Below are positions 1 through 6,693 of a stretch of DNA of 12,741 nucleotides, in pieces. Below the pieces are notes generated by a model. It ran no database searches and had not been told where the DNA came from. It was given only the letters and a program-made list of their open reading frames with translations. The translations under genes were made by a program, and so were the position numbers. Position 1 is the stretch's first letter; each line of letters begins with the position of its first letter. This DNA is from JBQTIM01 sp052388135 (lineage in GTDB: Bacteria; Elusimicrobiota; Elusimicrobia; FEN-1173), in NCBI GenBank assembly GCA_052388135.1, contig JBQTIM010000056.1:1-12741 (forward strand), in the 5' to 3' direction.

Positions 1-1
1 A

Positions 2-832
2 CGGGAAGACATCCATGGCCAGGTGGTGTTCGAGGCCACGCGGGCGTTCTACGACGTGCTCCTGGAGCGCAAGCGCATCGCCCTGGCCCGCGAATCGGCG
101 CGCCGCGCGGAGGACTTGCCGGGCTCGCCTTCCGTCCAGCTCCTGCGGGGCCGCCTGCGGCGCGACTTGGCCGAGCGGCGGCGCGCGGCGGAGAAAAGCC
201 ATCTGGCTTTTCTCGACGCCCTGGGCGTCGAGCTCTATTCCAGCCTGGACGTTTCCGGCGAGCTGTCCACCCAGCCCGTGGACTTGGACCTGGCCGTCCT
301 CCTGGCCCGCGCCCAGCAGTCGCGGCCCGAGATACGCCAGACGGGCTACCAGCAGGAGATCGACCGCCTGGCCGTGAACCTTTCGCTGGCCGAACGTTAT
401 CCCATCGTGGCCCTGGGCGCGGGCTACGAGCTCAACGACCGCAAGTTCCCTTTGGAGACCACCCAGTGGAACGCCTCCGTCAACTTCAGCCTGCCGCTCT
501 TCGACGGGTTCGCCAACCGCGCGCAGATCCGCCAGCGGCGCCTGCAGGCCAACGAAAGCCGCATCCGGCGCACCGAAGTGGAGGACAGCATCAACTTCGA
601 GGTGCGCGAATCCTACGGAGACCTCATGCATTGGCAGGAGGAGCTGACCTTGCGCCGCGCCGAAATGGAGCGGGCCGAAACCGCCGCCCGCGCCGCCGGC
701 CGGTCCGGCGACGCGCCGGTTCTGGAGGCCTGGCTCCTGGAAACCCGCGACGCTTATTGGACAGCCGTCCACGGCCACGTGGTGGCCCTGGCGAAGCTCG
801 AAAAAGCCGTCGGAAGGCCGTTGAAGGAGTGA
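2..832 (+). CDS. TolC-like outer membrane efflux protein, 5'-truncated
   Basis: This is the C-terminal 276 residues of an outer-membrane factor of the TolC family. Such proteins form trimeric channels through the outer membrane and periplasm for tripartite efflux or type I secretion. The frame is open from base 2 at the window edge, so the true start and signal peptide lie upstream; the first in-frame GTG at 23 is unlikely to be the start. What is visible matches the OEP-family pattern: long Ala/Arg/Glu-rich helices, a mid-protein 'SRPEIRQ' segment that typically opens the second repeat, then a beta-strand stretch with 'SVNFSLPLFDGFANRAQI' before the next long helix, and the common ending 'AVGRPL'. 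No pump or adaptor gene is visible here; if present they should lie upstream. The family call is firm, but the substrate cannot be told. Its TGA is followed by 74 bases before the patatin gene. Confidence 0.85.
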   Translation, partial: REDIHGQVVFEATRAFYDVLLERKRIALARESARRAEDLPGSPSVQLLRGRLRRDLAERRRAAEKSHLAFLDALGVELYSSLDVSGELSTQPVDLDLAVLLARAQQSRPEIRQTGYQQEIDRLAVNLSLAERYPIVALGAGYELNDRKFPLETTQWNASVNFSLPLFDGFANRAQIRQRRLQANESRIRRTEVEDSINFEVRESYGDLMHWQEELTLRRAEMERAETAARAAGRSGDAPVLEAWLLETRDAYWTAVHGHVVALAKLEKAVGRPLKE

Positions 833-906
833 CGGCCCGCCTTCCCCGCCCCGCCCGAAGCCAGGGCGCGGCTCCTCCGCGGCGCCGTTCCCGATTTCGC
901 GAAAAC

Positions 907-1875
907 ATGAGAGCGATTTTTCCGACGCTGGTTCTGGCGCTCGGCCTCCTGGCGCCGCCGCTCCCGCGGCCCGCCGCTGCGGCGCCCGTCAACGACGAAG
1001 AGTCGCGGCTGGTGGACGCCCTGTGGCGGCGCATGAAGGACGCGCCGGCCGGGCGGCGTCCGCGGGTGGCGCTGGTTCTGGGCGGCGGCGGCGCGCGCGG
1101 GCTGGCCCACATCGGCGTTTTGAAAGTTCTCGAGCGCGAAGGCGTGCCCGTGGACATCGTGGTGGGCACCAGCGTGGGCGCCCTGGTGGGCGCGCTCTAC
1201 GCCGCCGGCATCCCCGTGGCCGACATCGAGCGCATGGGCCGCGACATCGGCTGGGACCAGCTCACGGACCTGTCCACGGCCCGGCTGGTGAAGCTTTTGG
1301 TGACCGAAGAGATGCTGTCCACCCAGCGCATGGAGGACTACCTCAAGGGACGCATCGGGGACAAGCAGTTCGCCGACCTGGAAAAAGCTTTCGCCTGCGT
1401 GGCGGCGGACCTGAAAACCGGCGAGCAGATCGTTTTGAAGGAAGGCAGCGTGGCCTTGGCGGCCCGGGCCAGCGCCACCATGCCGGGCCTCTTCCGCCCG
1501 GTGCCCTACCGCCACCGCTTCCTAGTGGACGGCGGCATCGTCAACAACATTCCCACGGACGTGGCCCAGTGGATGGGCGCCGACATCATCCTGTGCGTGG
1601 CCGCTCCGGCGGATTTCGCCCTCTACAACGTGTCCAACGTGGTCACGACCCTCACCCAGGCGCTCTACATCCAGGGGGAAGTCATCGGCCAGGAGCGGCT
1701 GGCCAAGGCCGACGTGGTGGTGCGCCCCGCGGTGGGCGACGTGACGGCCATGCAGCTTTGGCGGTCCAAGGAGTGCATCGAGGCGGGCGCGGCCGCGGCC
1801 CGGTCTTCCCTGCCCGACATCCGCCGCGTGCTGGCCAAGAAATTTTTCGAGCGGCTCGTGGCGGGGGAAAAATGA
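907..1875 (+). CDS. Exported patatin-like phospholipase (RssA/NTE type)
   Basis: A 322-residue patatin-fold serine hydrolase, predicted to hydrolyse acyl esters of phospholipids or lysophospholipids. The start at ATG 907 gives a clear signal peptide (MRAIFPTLVLALGLLAPPLP followed by Ala/Pro), so it should act outside the cytoplasm. The frame is open further upstream, and a GTG at 829 overlaps the previous stop. Its AAGGAG abuts that GTG with no spacing, and using it would bury the signal peptide, so 907 is preferred although it has no strong Shine-Dalgarno. Visible motifs are the oxyanion loop GGGGARG at residues 59-65, the nucleophile elbow GTSVG with Ser89, and the DGG motif with Asp208 completing the Ser-Asp dyad. 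There is no C-terminal barrel of the kind that makes PlpD-type type V secreted patatins. Its stop overlaps the start of the TPR gene (ATGA), which implies translational coupling. The true substrate is unknown. Confidence 0.9.
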   Translation: MRAIFPTLVLALGLLAPPLPRPAAAAPVNDEESRLVDALWRRMKDAPAGRRPRVALVLGGGGARGLAHIGVLKVLEREGVPVDIVVGTSVGALVGALYAAGIPVADIERMGRDIGWDQLTDLSTARLVKLLVTEEMLSTQRMEDYLKGRIGDKQFADLEKAFACVAADLKTGEQIVLKEGSVALAARASATMPGLFRPVPYRHRFLVDGGIVNNIPTDVAQWMGADIILCVAAPADFALYNVSNVVTTLTQALYIQGEVIGQERLAKADVVVRPAVGDVTAMQLWRSKECIEAGAAAARSSLPDIRRVLAKKFFERLVAGEK

Positions 1876-2906
1876 GGCGCGGACGGATGGACCACGGCGC
1901 GGAAAACAGACGCGGCGCCCGCCGGACGGCCGCGCGCGCGGCGGCCGCGCTTCTGCTGATCCCCTTTCTGTGCGCGGCGTCCGACGCGGAGCCGCTTTCC
2001 CGCCGCCGCCGCTTGGACATGGCGGCCCAAGCGCAGGAGCTCATGCGGAGCGGCGATTTCGCCGCGGCCGCCGAACGGTTGGAGAAAGCCTCCTCTTCCG
2101 GCGCCGGGAAAAAGGACTTGGCCCAATGGCAGGCGGCCCTGGCCGATTGCTACGAGGCCTTGGGCAACTATCAAAAGGCCCTGACGGCCCGGCAGGAAGC
2201 CCACCGCCTCCAGCCCAAGGACCTTGTCAAACTTTCCGCCCTGGCGCGGCTCTACGAAAAAGTGGGCCTGAACGATTCGGCCGTGGCCGCCTATGAAAAG
2301 GTCTATAAAAAAACCCGCGGCCGCCGGGACGCGGCCTTGGCCCTGGCGCGTTTGCACCTGGCCGCGGGGCGCGCCGGTTCCGCCCGGGACTACGCCGAAA
2401 AGGCCCTGTCCGCCGAGCCGAGGGACCCGGCGGCCCGCCGCCTCATGGCGCGGGTGGAGGAAGCCGAGGGCGAATGGGCCGCGGCGGCCCACCGCTGGGA
2501 GATCCTTCTTTCCCAGGACCCGTCGGGCGCCGATTATTTTCATTTGGGCCTCCTCTGGGCGCGCCAGGGGCAGGACGATCTGGCCGAGGCCTCTTTCAAG
2601 AAAGCCCAGGAGAACGGCATGGCCGCCGGCCCCTGCCTTTTCCAGCGCGGCCTCCTGGAATGGAACCGCGGCAACGACCGCGCCGCCGCCCGGCTCTGGA
2701 GCCAGGCCCAGGAGCGGGGAGATGCCTCCGCCCTGCCCGATTTTTTCCTGGCCCTCAACGAGCTGAAAAACGGAAGCCGCGCCCGGGCGGCGGCCCTTAT
2801 GCGGCGCGCCGAGGAAAAAGCCGGCAGCGCCTACGTGGACGGCCTGGCCGGGCGCTTCTTGGAGCTGACGGCCGCCGCGCCCGCGACCGCTTCCGAAAAG
2901 AACTGA
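1872..2906 (+). CDS. Exported tetratricopeptide (TPR) repeat protein
   Basis: A 344-residue protein with an Arg-rich N-terminus, one hydrophobic segment (about residues 20-37) that looks like a long signal peptide or anchor, and then roughly eight 34-residue helical repeats from about residue 49 to 318. Repeat hallmarks include 'LADCYEALGNYQKAL', 'LARLYEKVGLNDSAVAAYEKV' and 'LARLHLAAGRAGSARDYAEKAL'. TPR arrays are protein-binding scaffolds, so a periplasmic or membrane-attached assembly role is the reasonable inference; no catalytic domain is seen. A cysteine at residue 34 is preceded by PFL, which is a poor lipobox, so lipidation is not claimed. The start overlaps the patatin stop by four bases, so the two products are probably made together and may be partners. 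ATG 1887 (residue 6) is an alternative start. Function is unknown beyond the fold. Confidence 0.85.
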   Translation: MRRGRMDHGAENRRGARRTAARAAAALLLIPFLCAASDAEPLSRRRRLDMAAQAQELMRSGDFAAAAERLEKASSSGAGKKDLAQWQAALADCYEALGNYQKALTARQEAHRLQPKDLVKLSALARLYEKVGLNDSAVAAYEKVYKKTRGRRDAALALARLHLAAGRAGSARDYAEKALSAEPRDPAARRLMARVEEAEGEWAAAAHRWEILLSQDPSGADYFHLGLLWARQGQDDLAEASFKKAQENGMAAGPCLFQRGLLEWNRGNDRAAARLWSQAQERGDASALPDFFLALNELKNGSRARAAALMRRAEEKAGSAYVDGLAGRFLELTAAAPATASEKN

Positions 2907-2925
2907 CGCCCGGCGAGAACCTTTT

Positions 2926-4248
2926 ATGACGGAACCCTTCGTCCCCTTCCAGTACCGCGGCCCCGACCTTTTCGTCGAGGGCGTGCGCCTGCGCTCCCTC
3001 ATGGAGAAAGCCGGCACGCCGCTCTACGTCTATTCCGGTGGAAAAATCCGCTCCCAGTTCGAAAGGTTCGACCGCGCCTTCGCCGGCATCCCCCGCCTCA
3101 TCTGCTACGCGGTGAAAGCCAACGGGAACCTGGCCGTCCTGAATCTGCTGGGCGGCCTGGGCGCCGGCATGGACATCGTTTCCGCGGGAGAGTTGCTCCG
3201 CGCCCGCCGCGCCGGCGTGCCGGGAAGCCGCATCGTGTTTTCCGGCGTGGGCAAAACGGAGGACGAAATCGCCGCCGCGCTGCGGGCGCGCATCCTGTGC
3301 TTCAACGTGGAGTCCGCCGAGGAGCTGGAGGCCGTCCACCGCGCGGCCCGTCGTTTGCGCCGCGCCGCGCCCGTGGCCATCCGCGTGAACCCCGACGTGG
3401 CCGTGGACACCCACCGCCACATCGCCACCGGCAAGGCCGAAAACAAGTTCGGCGTCCCTTACGAGCAGGCGGAATCGCTTTACCGGCGCGCGCGCCGCCT
3501 GCCCTGGCTGAGGATCCGCGGCATTCAATCCCACATCGGCTCCCAGATCACGGACGTCCGGCCCTACCGGAAGACGCTGGAAAAACTTTTGGTGTTGGTG
3601 GACCGCCTGGACAAGCAGGGCATCCGCCTGGAGACCATCGACGTGGGCGGCGGCCTGGGCGTCCGCTACAAGGACGAAACGCCGCCGGACCCGGCCGACT
3701 TGGCCGCGCTGCTGACGCCGCTCCTGCGGAAACGGAAGCTCCGCCTCCTCTTCGAGCCGGGCCGGTTCCTGGCCGCCGAGGCCGGCGCCCTGGTGACCCG
3801 CGTCCTTTACCGCAAGGAAACCCGGCGGATCAGCGCCGCCGGCGCCCCAGGTGCCGGGAGCTCCGCGACCGGCCGGAAAAATTTCATCATCGTGGACGCC
3901 GCCATGAACGACCTGGCGCGGCCGGCCCTCTACGACGCCCATCATCCCGTCTGGCCCCTGCGCAAAACCACCGCGCCCCGCCTGGTGGCCGACGTGGTGG
4001 GCCCCGTCTGCGAGTCGGGCGACTATCTCGCCAAGGGGCGGCCGCTTCCGCGCCCCGAGCCCGGCGACGGCTTCGCGGTCCTGGTGGCCGGCGCCTACGG
4101 CTTCAGCATGAGCTCGCAATACAACGCCCGCCCCCGCGCGGCGGAAGTTTTGGTGCTCGGAAAAAAATGGTGGATCGTCCGCGAGCGGGAAACCCTCGCC
4201 GGCCTGCTGCGGGGCGAACGAATCCCGCCGGGCCTAAAAAAGGCATAA
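2926..4248 (+). CDS. lysA: Diaminopimelate decarboxylase
   Basis: A 440-residue PLP-dependent fold-type III enzyme that converts meso-diaminopimelate to L-lysine and CO2, the last lysine step, in the cytosol. Visible motifs: YAVKAN with the PLP-binding Lys64, HIGSQ (203-207), the phosphate-binding GGGLG (241-245), EPGR (277-280), the active-site CESGD (362-366) from the partner subunit, and YGFSMSSQYN (391-400). The order and spacing match the LysA family. It is slightly longer than usual, partly because of an Ala/Gly/Ser-rich insertion at about residues 301-317 just before the 'NFIIVDAAMNDL' strand. The start lies 19 bases after the TPR stop with only a weak GA-rich ribosome site. dapF begins three bases after its stop, so it heads the lysine block, with dapF, dapA, dapB and dapL downstream. 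Confidence 0.95.
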   Translation: MTEPFVPFQYRGPDLFVEGVRLRSLMEKAGTPLYVYSGGKIRSQFERFDRAFAGIPRLICYAVKANGNLAVLNLLGGLGAGMDIVSAGELLRARRAGVPGSRIVFSGVGKTEDEIAAALRARILCFNVESAEELEAVHRAARRLRRAAPVAIRVNPDVAVDTHRHIATGKAENKFGVPYEQAESLYRRARRLPWLRIRGIQSHIGSQITDVRPYRKTLEKLLVLVDRLDKQGIRLETIDVGGGLGVRYKDETPPDPADLAALLTPLLRKRKLRLLFEPGRFLAAEAGALVTRVLYRKETRRISAAGAPGAGSSATGRKNFIIVDAAMNDLARPALYDAHHPVWPLRKTTAPRLVADVVGPVCESGDYLAKGRPLPRPEPGDGFAVLVAGAYGFSMSSQYNARPRAAEVLVLGKKWWIVRERETLAGLLRGERIPPGLKKA

Positions 4249-4251
4249 TTT

Positions 4252-5115
4252 ATGAAGTCCATGACGTTCACCAAAATGCAAGGCACCGGCAACGACTTCA
4301 TCGTGCTGGACGCCCTGCGCCGGCCGGTGAAGATTTCGCCCGCCCAGGCGCGGCGGCTTTGCGACCGCCACACGGGCGTGGGCGCGGACCAAATTTTGAT
4401 CCTGGAGCCGTCGCGCAAGGCGGATTTCCGCATGCGCATCCTGAACGCCGACGGCTCCGAGGTGGAGATGTGCGGCAACGGCATCCGCTGCGCGGCCCGC
4501 TACGTGTACGAAAGGGGCCGCACGCGGAAAAAAGAAATTTCCTTTGAAACGAAGGCCGGCCTGATCCGCCCCGCCCTGGAGAACGGCCGCGTGCGCGTGG
4601 ACATGGGCGCCCCGGTTTTGGACGCGGCCAAAATCCCCGTCCGCGCCAAGGGGCGGTTCATCGACAAGCTGTTCCGCTGGACGTCGCGGGTCCCCGCGGC
4701 CGAGGACGGCTTGCCCGGCAAGGCTTCGCGGGTCAACGACGCCGCCATGACCTGCGTGTCCATGGGAAACCCGCACGCCGTGTTCTTCACGACCGACCTG
4801 TCCAAGACGCCGGTGAGCGCCTGGGGGCCCGAGATCGAGACGCACCCGTTCTTTCCGCGCCGGACCAACGTGGAGTTCGCCGAGGTGCTCGGCCCGCGCT
4901 CCGTGCGCGTCCGTGTCTGGGAGCGCGGCGCGGGCCTCACCCTGGCCTGCGGCACCGGCGCCTGCGCCGTGGCGGTGGCCGGCGTGCTCACAGGGCGGCT
5001 TCAGCGCGCCGTTATCGTTTCCTTGCCCGGCGGCGACCTGCAGGTGGAATGGGCCGCCGACGACCACGTTTATCTCACCGGCGCCGCGGAGTTCGTGTTC
5101 GAGGGAAATTTTTAA
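4252..5115 (+). CDS. dapF: Diaminopimelate epimerase
   Basis: A 287-residue PLP-independent racemase that interconverts LL- and meso-diaminopimelate, supplying both LysA and peptidoglycan synthesis. Both catalytic cysteines are present: Cys74 in 'EMCGNGIRC' and Cys233 in 'LACGTGAC'. Other conserved pieces are the N-terminal 'MQGTGNDFIVLD', 'RILNADGSE', 'VSMGNPHAVFF' (about 169-179), 'RTNVEF', 'ERGAG' and 'LPGGDLQVEW'. Compared with E. coli DapF there is an apparent insertion of roughly 16 residues at about 135-165 before the GNPH motif, probably a surface loop. ATG 4252 is chosen because AGG sits about 8 bases upstream; an ATG at 4261 is an alternative and would only remove three residues. 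It follows lysA by three bases and is followed by the toxin-antitoxin promoter rather than directly by dapA. Confidence 0.95.
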   Translation: MKSMTFTKMQGTGNDFIVLDALRRPVKISPAQARRLCDRHTGVGADQILILEPSRKADFRMRILNADGSEVEMCGNGIRCAARYVYERGRTRKKEISFETKAGLIRPALENGRVRVDMGAPVLDAAKIPVRAKGRFIDKLFRWTSRVPAAEDGLPGKASRVNDAAMTCVSMGNPHAVFFTTDLSKTPVSAWGPEIETHPFFPRRTNVEFAEVLGPRSVRVRVWERGAGLTLACGTGACAVAVAGVLTGRLQRAVIVSLPGGDLQVEWAADDHVYLTGAAEFVFEGNF

Positions 5116-5118
5116 AGC

Positions 5119-5147
5119 TTGACGTTCGGTATAACATTAGTTATACT
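5119..5147 (+). promoter_or_regulatory. Sigma-70-type promoter of the toxin-antitoxin pair
   Basis: TTGACG (5119-5124) is followed by a 17-base spacer and TATACT (5142-5147), each one base from the consensus hexamers. Transcription would be expected to begin about 6-8 bases after the -10 box, which is at or within a base or two of the antitoxin ATG at 5154. No purine-rich ribosome site lies between them, so the message is probably leaderless. The box starts just four bases after the dapF stop, so the pair can be expressed independently of the lysine operon, and transcription from here could also run on into dapA. Confidence 0.75.
5129..5146. promoter_or_regulatory. Palindromic operator over the -10 box of the antitoxin gene
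   Basis: GTATAAC (5129-5135) and GTTATAC (5140-5146) are perfect 7-base inverted repeats separated by ATTA, lying between the -35 box and the end of the -10 box. Ribbon-helix-helix antitoxins commonly repress their own operon by binding such palindromes, so this is very probably the autoregulatory operator. The inverted repeat is seen directly; binding by the antitoxin is inferred. Confidence 0.7.
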
Positions 5148-5153
5148 TGTGAC

Positions 5154-5390
5154 ATGAAAACGGCCATATCCATTCCCGACAAAGTTTTCCAATCGGCGGA
5201 ACGCGTGGCCCGCCGGCTGGGCGTCTCCCGGAGCGAACTCTACGTGACCGCCTTGAAAGGTTTCTTGGAGCGCCACCGCGACGACAGGGTCCGGGAGAAG
5301 CTGGACGAAGTTTACGGAAGCGCGGACTCCCGGCTTGACCCGGCCCTTCAAACCCTCCAGTCGCGTTCCCTTCGTAAAAAATCTTGGTGA
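5154..5390 (+). CDS. Ribbon-helix-helix antitoxin of a MazEF-type pair
   Basis: A 78-residue protein with the layout of a ribbon-helix-helix DNA-binding antitoxin. A short strand 'KTAISIPD' at the N-terminus would form the intertwined beta-ribbon; helix A spans about residues 9-22, a turn 'LGVSRSE' follows, and helix B runs about 26-41. The charged tail (residues 42-78) would be the toxin-neutralising segment. It should bind its own promoter and block the MazF toxin encoded immediately downstream. The frame is open upstream of ATG 5154, but a longer form would overlap dapF and lacks a promoter. The start at 5154 fits the promoter and the usual N-terminus of the family. The stop overlaps the toxin GTG (GTGA), typical of tight stoichiometric control. 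Confidence is high for the fold and role, moderate for the exact subfamily. Confidence 0.85.
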   Translation: MKTAISIPDKVFQSAERVARRLGVSRSELYVTALKGFLERHRDDRVREKLDEVYGSADSRLDPALQTLQSRSLRKKSW

Positions 5391-5725
5391 AGCGGGGGGA
5401 AATTTGGTGGGCCGACCTCCCCGACCCAGCCGCCTCGGAGCCGGGTTATCGAAGGCCTGTCCTCGTCGTCCAATCCGATGCCTTCAACGGCAGCCCCATA
5501 CAGACCGTCATCGCGGTGGCTCTCACCTCCAATGTGCGGTTGGCCGACGCCCCCGGAAATGTAAAACTGTCTACGCGTAAAACAGGGCTCCCCAAGGAAT
5601 CCGTCGCCAACGTTTCGCAAATTATCACTTTGGACAAGAGCTTCCTGCTGGAAAAATGCGGAGCCCTTGATCATGCAATGATGTCTTTGGTCGACGAGGG
5701 GATGCGCTTGGTGCTTTCTCTTTAA
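5387..5725 (+). CDS. mazF: MazF/PemK-family mRNA interferase toxin
   Basis: A 112-residue MazF-type endoribonuclease toxin, expected to cleave cellular mRNA at a short sequence and halt growth when not neutralised. Seen motifs: the N-terminal 'KRGEIWWADL', 'GYRRPVLVVQSD' (20-31), the Thr47-Ser48 strand end, and 'GLPKESVANVSQI' (68-80), which match family signatures around the active site. GTG 5387 is chosen over TTG 5384 because it overlaps the antitoxin stop and gives the canonical MKRGEIWW start. No Shine-Dalgarno is visible, so translation probably relies on coupling. Base composition is clearly different from the neighbours: bases 5581-5640 are 30/60 G+C, whereas 6001-6060 within dapA are 47/60. 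This suggests horizontal arrival. The gene appears intact; the cleavage specificity cannot be read from sequence. Confidence 0.92.
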   Translation: MKRGEIWWADLPDPAASEPGYRRPVLVVQSDAFNGSPIQTVIAVALTSNVRLADAPGNVKLSTRKTGLPKESVANVSQIITLDKSFLLEKCGALDHAMMSLVDEGMRLVLSL

Positions 5726-5729
5726 TTTG

Positions 5730-5743
5730 AACGACACGTCGTT
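5730..5743. repeat. Short palindrome upstream of dapA
   Basis: AACGAC (5730-5735) and GTCGTT (5738-5743) form a perfect 6-base inverted repeat with a 2-base spacer, placed between the mazF stop and the dapA ribosome-binding site. It could be an operator or a small mRNA hairpin, but it is short enough to be chance. Confidence 0.3.
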
Positions 5744-5745
5744 TC

Positions 5746-5750
5746 GGAGG
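5746..5750 (+). promoter_or_regulatory. Ribosome-binding site of dapA
   Basis: GGAGG ends four bases before ATG 5755, a slightly short but workable spacing. It supports dapA being initiated on its own rather than by coupling to mazF. Confidence 0.7.
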
Positions 5751-5754
5751 CCCC

Positions 5755-6654
5755 ATGTTTGAAGGTTCCTGCGTCGCGCTGGTCACGCCGTTCAAGGACG
5801 GAGCGCTGGACGAAAAAAAACTGGCCGAGCTGGTGGAATTCCAAATCGCCGGCGGCACCTCCTGCCTGGTGCCCTGCGGCACCACGGGCGAATCGCCCGC
5901 GCTCTCGCACCAGGAGCACGGCCGCGTGGTGGAACTGACGGTGAAGTTCGTCCGCAAAAGGGCGCTGGTCATGGCCGGGACCGGGTCCAACTCCACCCGG
6001 GAAGCGGCGGAGATGACGCTCCACGCCCGGGAGGCCGGCGCCGACGGGGCGCTGGTGGTGGTTCCCTATTACAACAAGCCCACGCCCAGGGGCCTGGCCG
6101 AACATTTCCGCGCCGTGGCCCGGGCCGCGTCCCTGCCTTTGGTGATCTACAACATTCCCAGCCGCACGGGCGTCAACATGGCGCCGTCGGCCATCATCGA
6201 GCTGGCCCGCTCGGAAAAAACCATCGTCGGCGTGAAGGAGGCCTCGGGCAATCTGGACCAGGCCAGCGAAATCGCCGCGGCCCTGCCGGACTTCGACGTG
6301 CTGTCGGGCGACGATTCCCTCACCCTGCCCATCTTGTCGGTGGGCGGCAAGGGCGTCATCTCCGTCCTGGCCAACATCGCGCCGCGGGACGTGGCGGACC
6401 TCTGCGCCGCCTGGAAGGCCGGCGACCCGGCCCGGGCCCGCGCGCTCCACGCCAAAATGTTCCCGCTGGTGAAAGCGCTGTTTTTGGAGACCAACCCCAT
6501 TCCCCTGAAAACCGCCATGGAATGGCTGGGCCTTTGCTCGTCGGAAATGCGCCTGCCTTTGGCGCCCATGGAAAAGCCGGCGGCGGAAAAATTGGAAAAG
6601 GCCCTGCGGGCCTACGGGCTCCTGGGGCCCAAGCCCGCGCGGGCGGGGTGCTGA
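5755..6654 (+). CDS. dapA: 4-hydroxy-tetrahydrodipicolinate synthase
   Basis: A 299-residue TIM-barrel class I aldolase that condenses pyruvate with aspartate-4-semialdehyde, the first committed step of diaminopimelate/lysine synthesis, in the cytosol. Landmarks: 'VALVTPF' at the N-terminus, 'CGTTGESPALS' (41-51) with the active-site Thr pair 43-44, 'VVPYYNKPT' with Tyr105/106, 'IYNIPSRTGV' with Tyr132 and Arg137, Schiff-base Lys161 in 'GVKEASG', and 'SGDDSLTLPIL'. These positions line up almost residue for residue with E. coli DapA, and the length is normal. It starts 29 bases after mazF with a GGAGG site, and dapB follows after 39 bases. Whether lysine inhibits it cannot be decided here. 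Its promoter is uncertain: it may be read through from lysA-dapF, from the toxin-antitoxin promoter, or both. Confidence 0.97.
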   Translation: MFEGSCVALVTPFKDGALDEKKLAELVEFQIAGGTSCLVPCGTTGESPALSHQEHGRVVELTVKFVRKRALVMAGTGSNSTREAAEMTLHAREAGADGALVVVPYYNKPTPRGLAEHFRAVARAASLPLVIYNIPSRTGVNMAPSAIIELARSEKTIVGVKEASGNLDQASEIAAALPDFDVLSGDDSLTLPILSVGGKGVISVLANIAPRDVADLCAAWKAGDPARARALHAKMFPLVKALFLETNPIPLKTAMEWLGLCSSEMRLPLAPMEKPAAEKLEKALRAYGLLGPKPARAGC

Positions 6655-6680
6655 GCCCTTGCGGCCGGCGACGGAAAAAT

Positions 6681-6685
6681 GGAGG
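6681..6685 (+). promoter_or_regulatory. Ribosome-binding site that fixes the dapB start
   Basis: GGAGG lies eight bases before ATG 6694. The upstream in-frame ATG at 6679 overlaps this site and would add five residues (MEGPP) ahead of the Rossmann strand, so 6694 is the better start. Confidence 0.75.
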
Positions 6686-6693
6686 GGCCACCG

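Noticed and set aside
466..906. Upstream extension of the patatin frame, including GTG 829
   Set aside because: The extension overlaps the TolC-like gene in another frame and would put a signal peptide in mid-protein; the purine-rich AAGGAG abuts the GTG with no spacing.
1960..1977. Possible lipobox cysteine (residue 34) in the TPR protein
   Set aside because: The residues before Cys are PFL, and a bulky Leu at -1 does not fit the lipobox rule, so lipoprotein processing is not supported.
5049..5153. Longer antitoxin starting inside dapF
   Set aside because: It would overlap the dapF coding end, lacks a promoter of its own, and places the ribbon strand away from the N-terminus; ATG 5154 fits both promoter and family.
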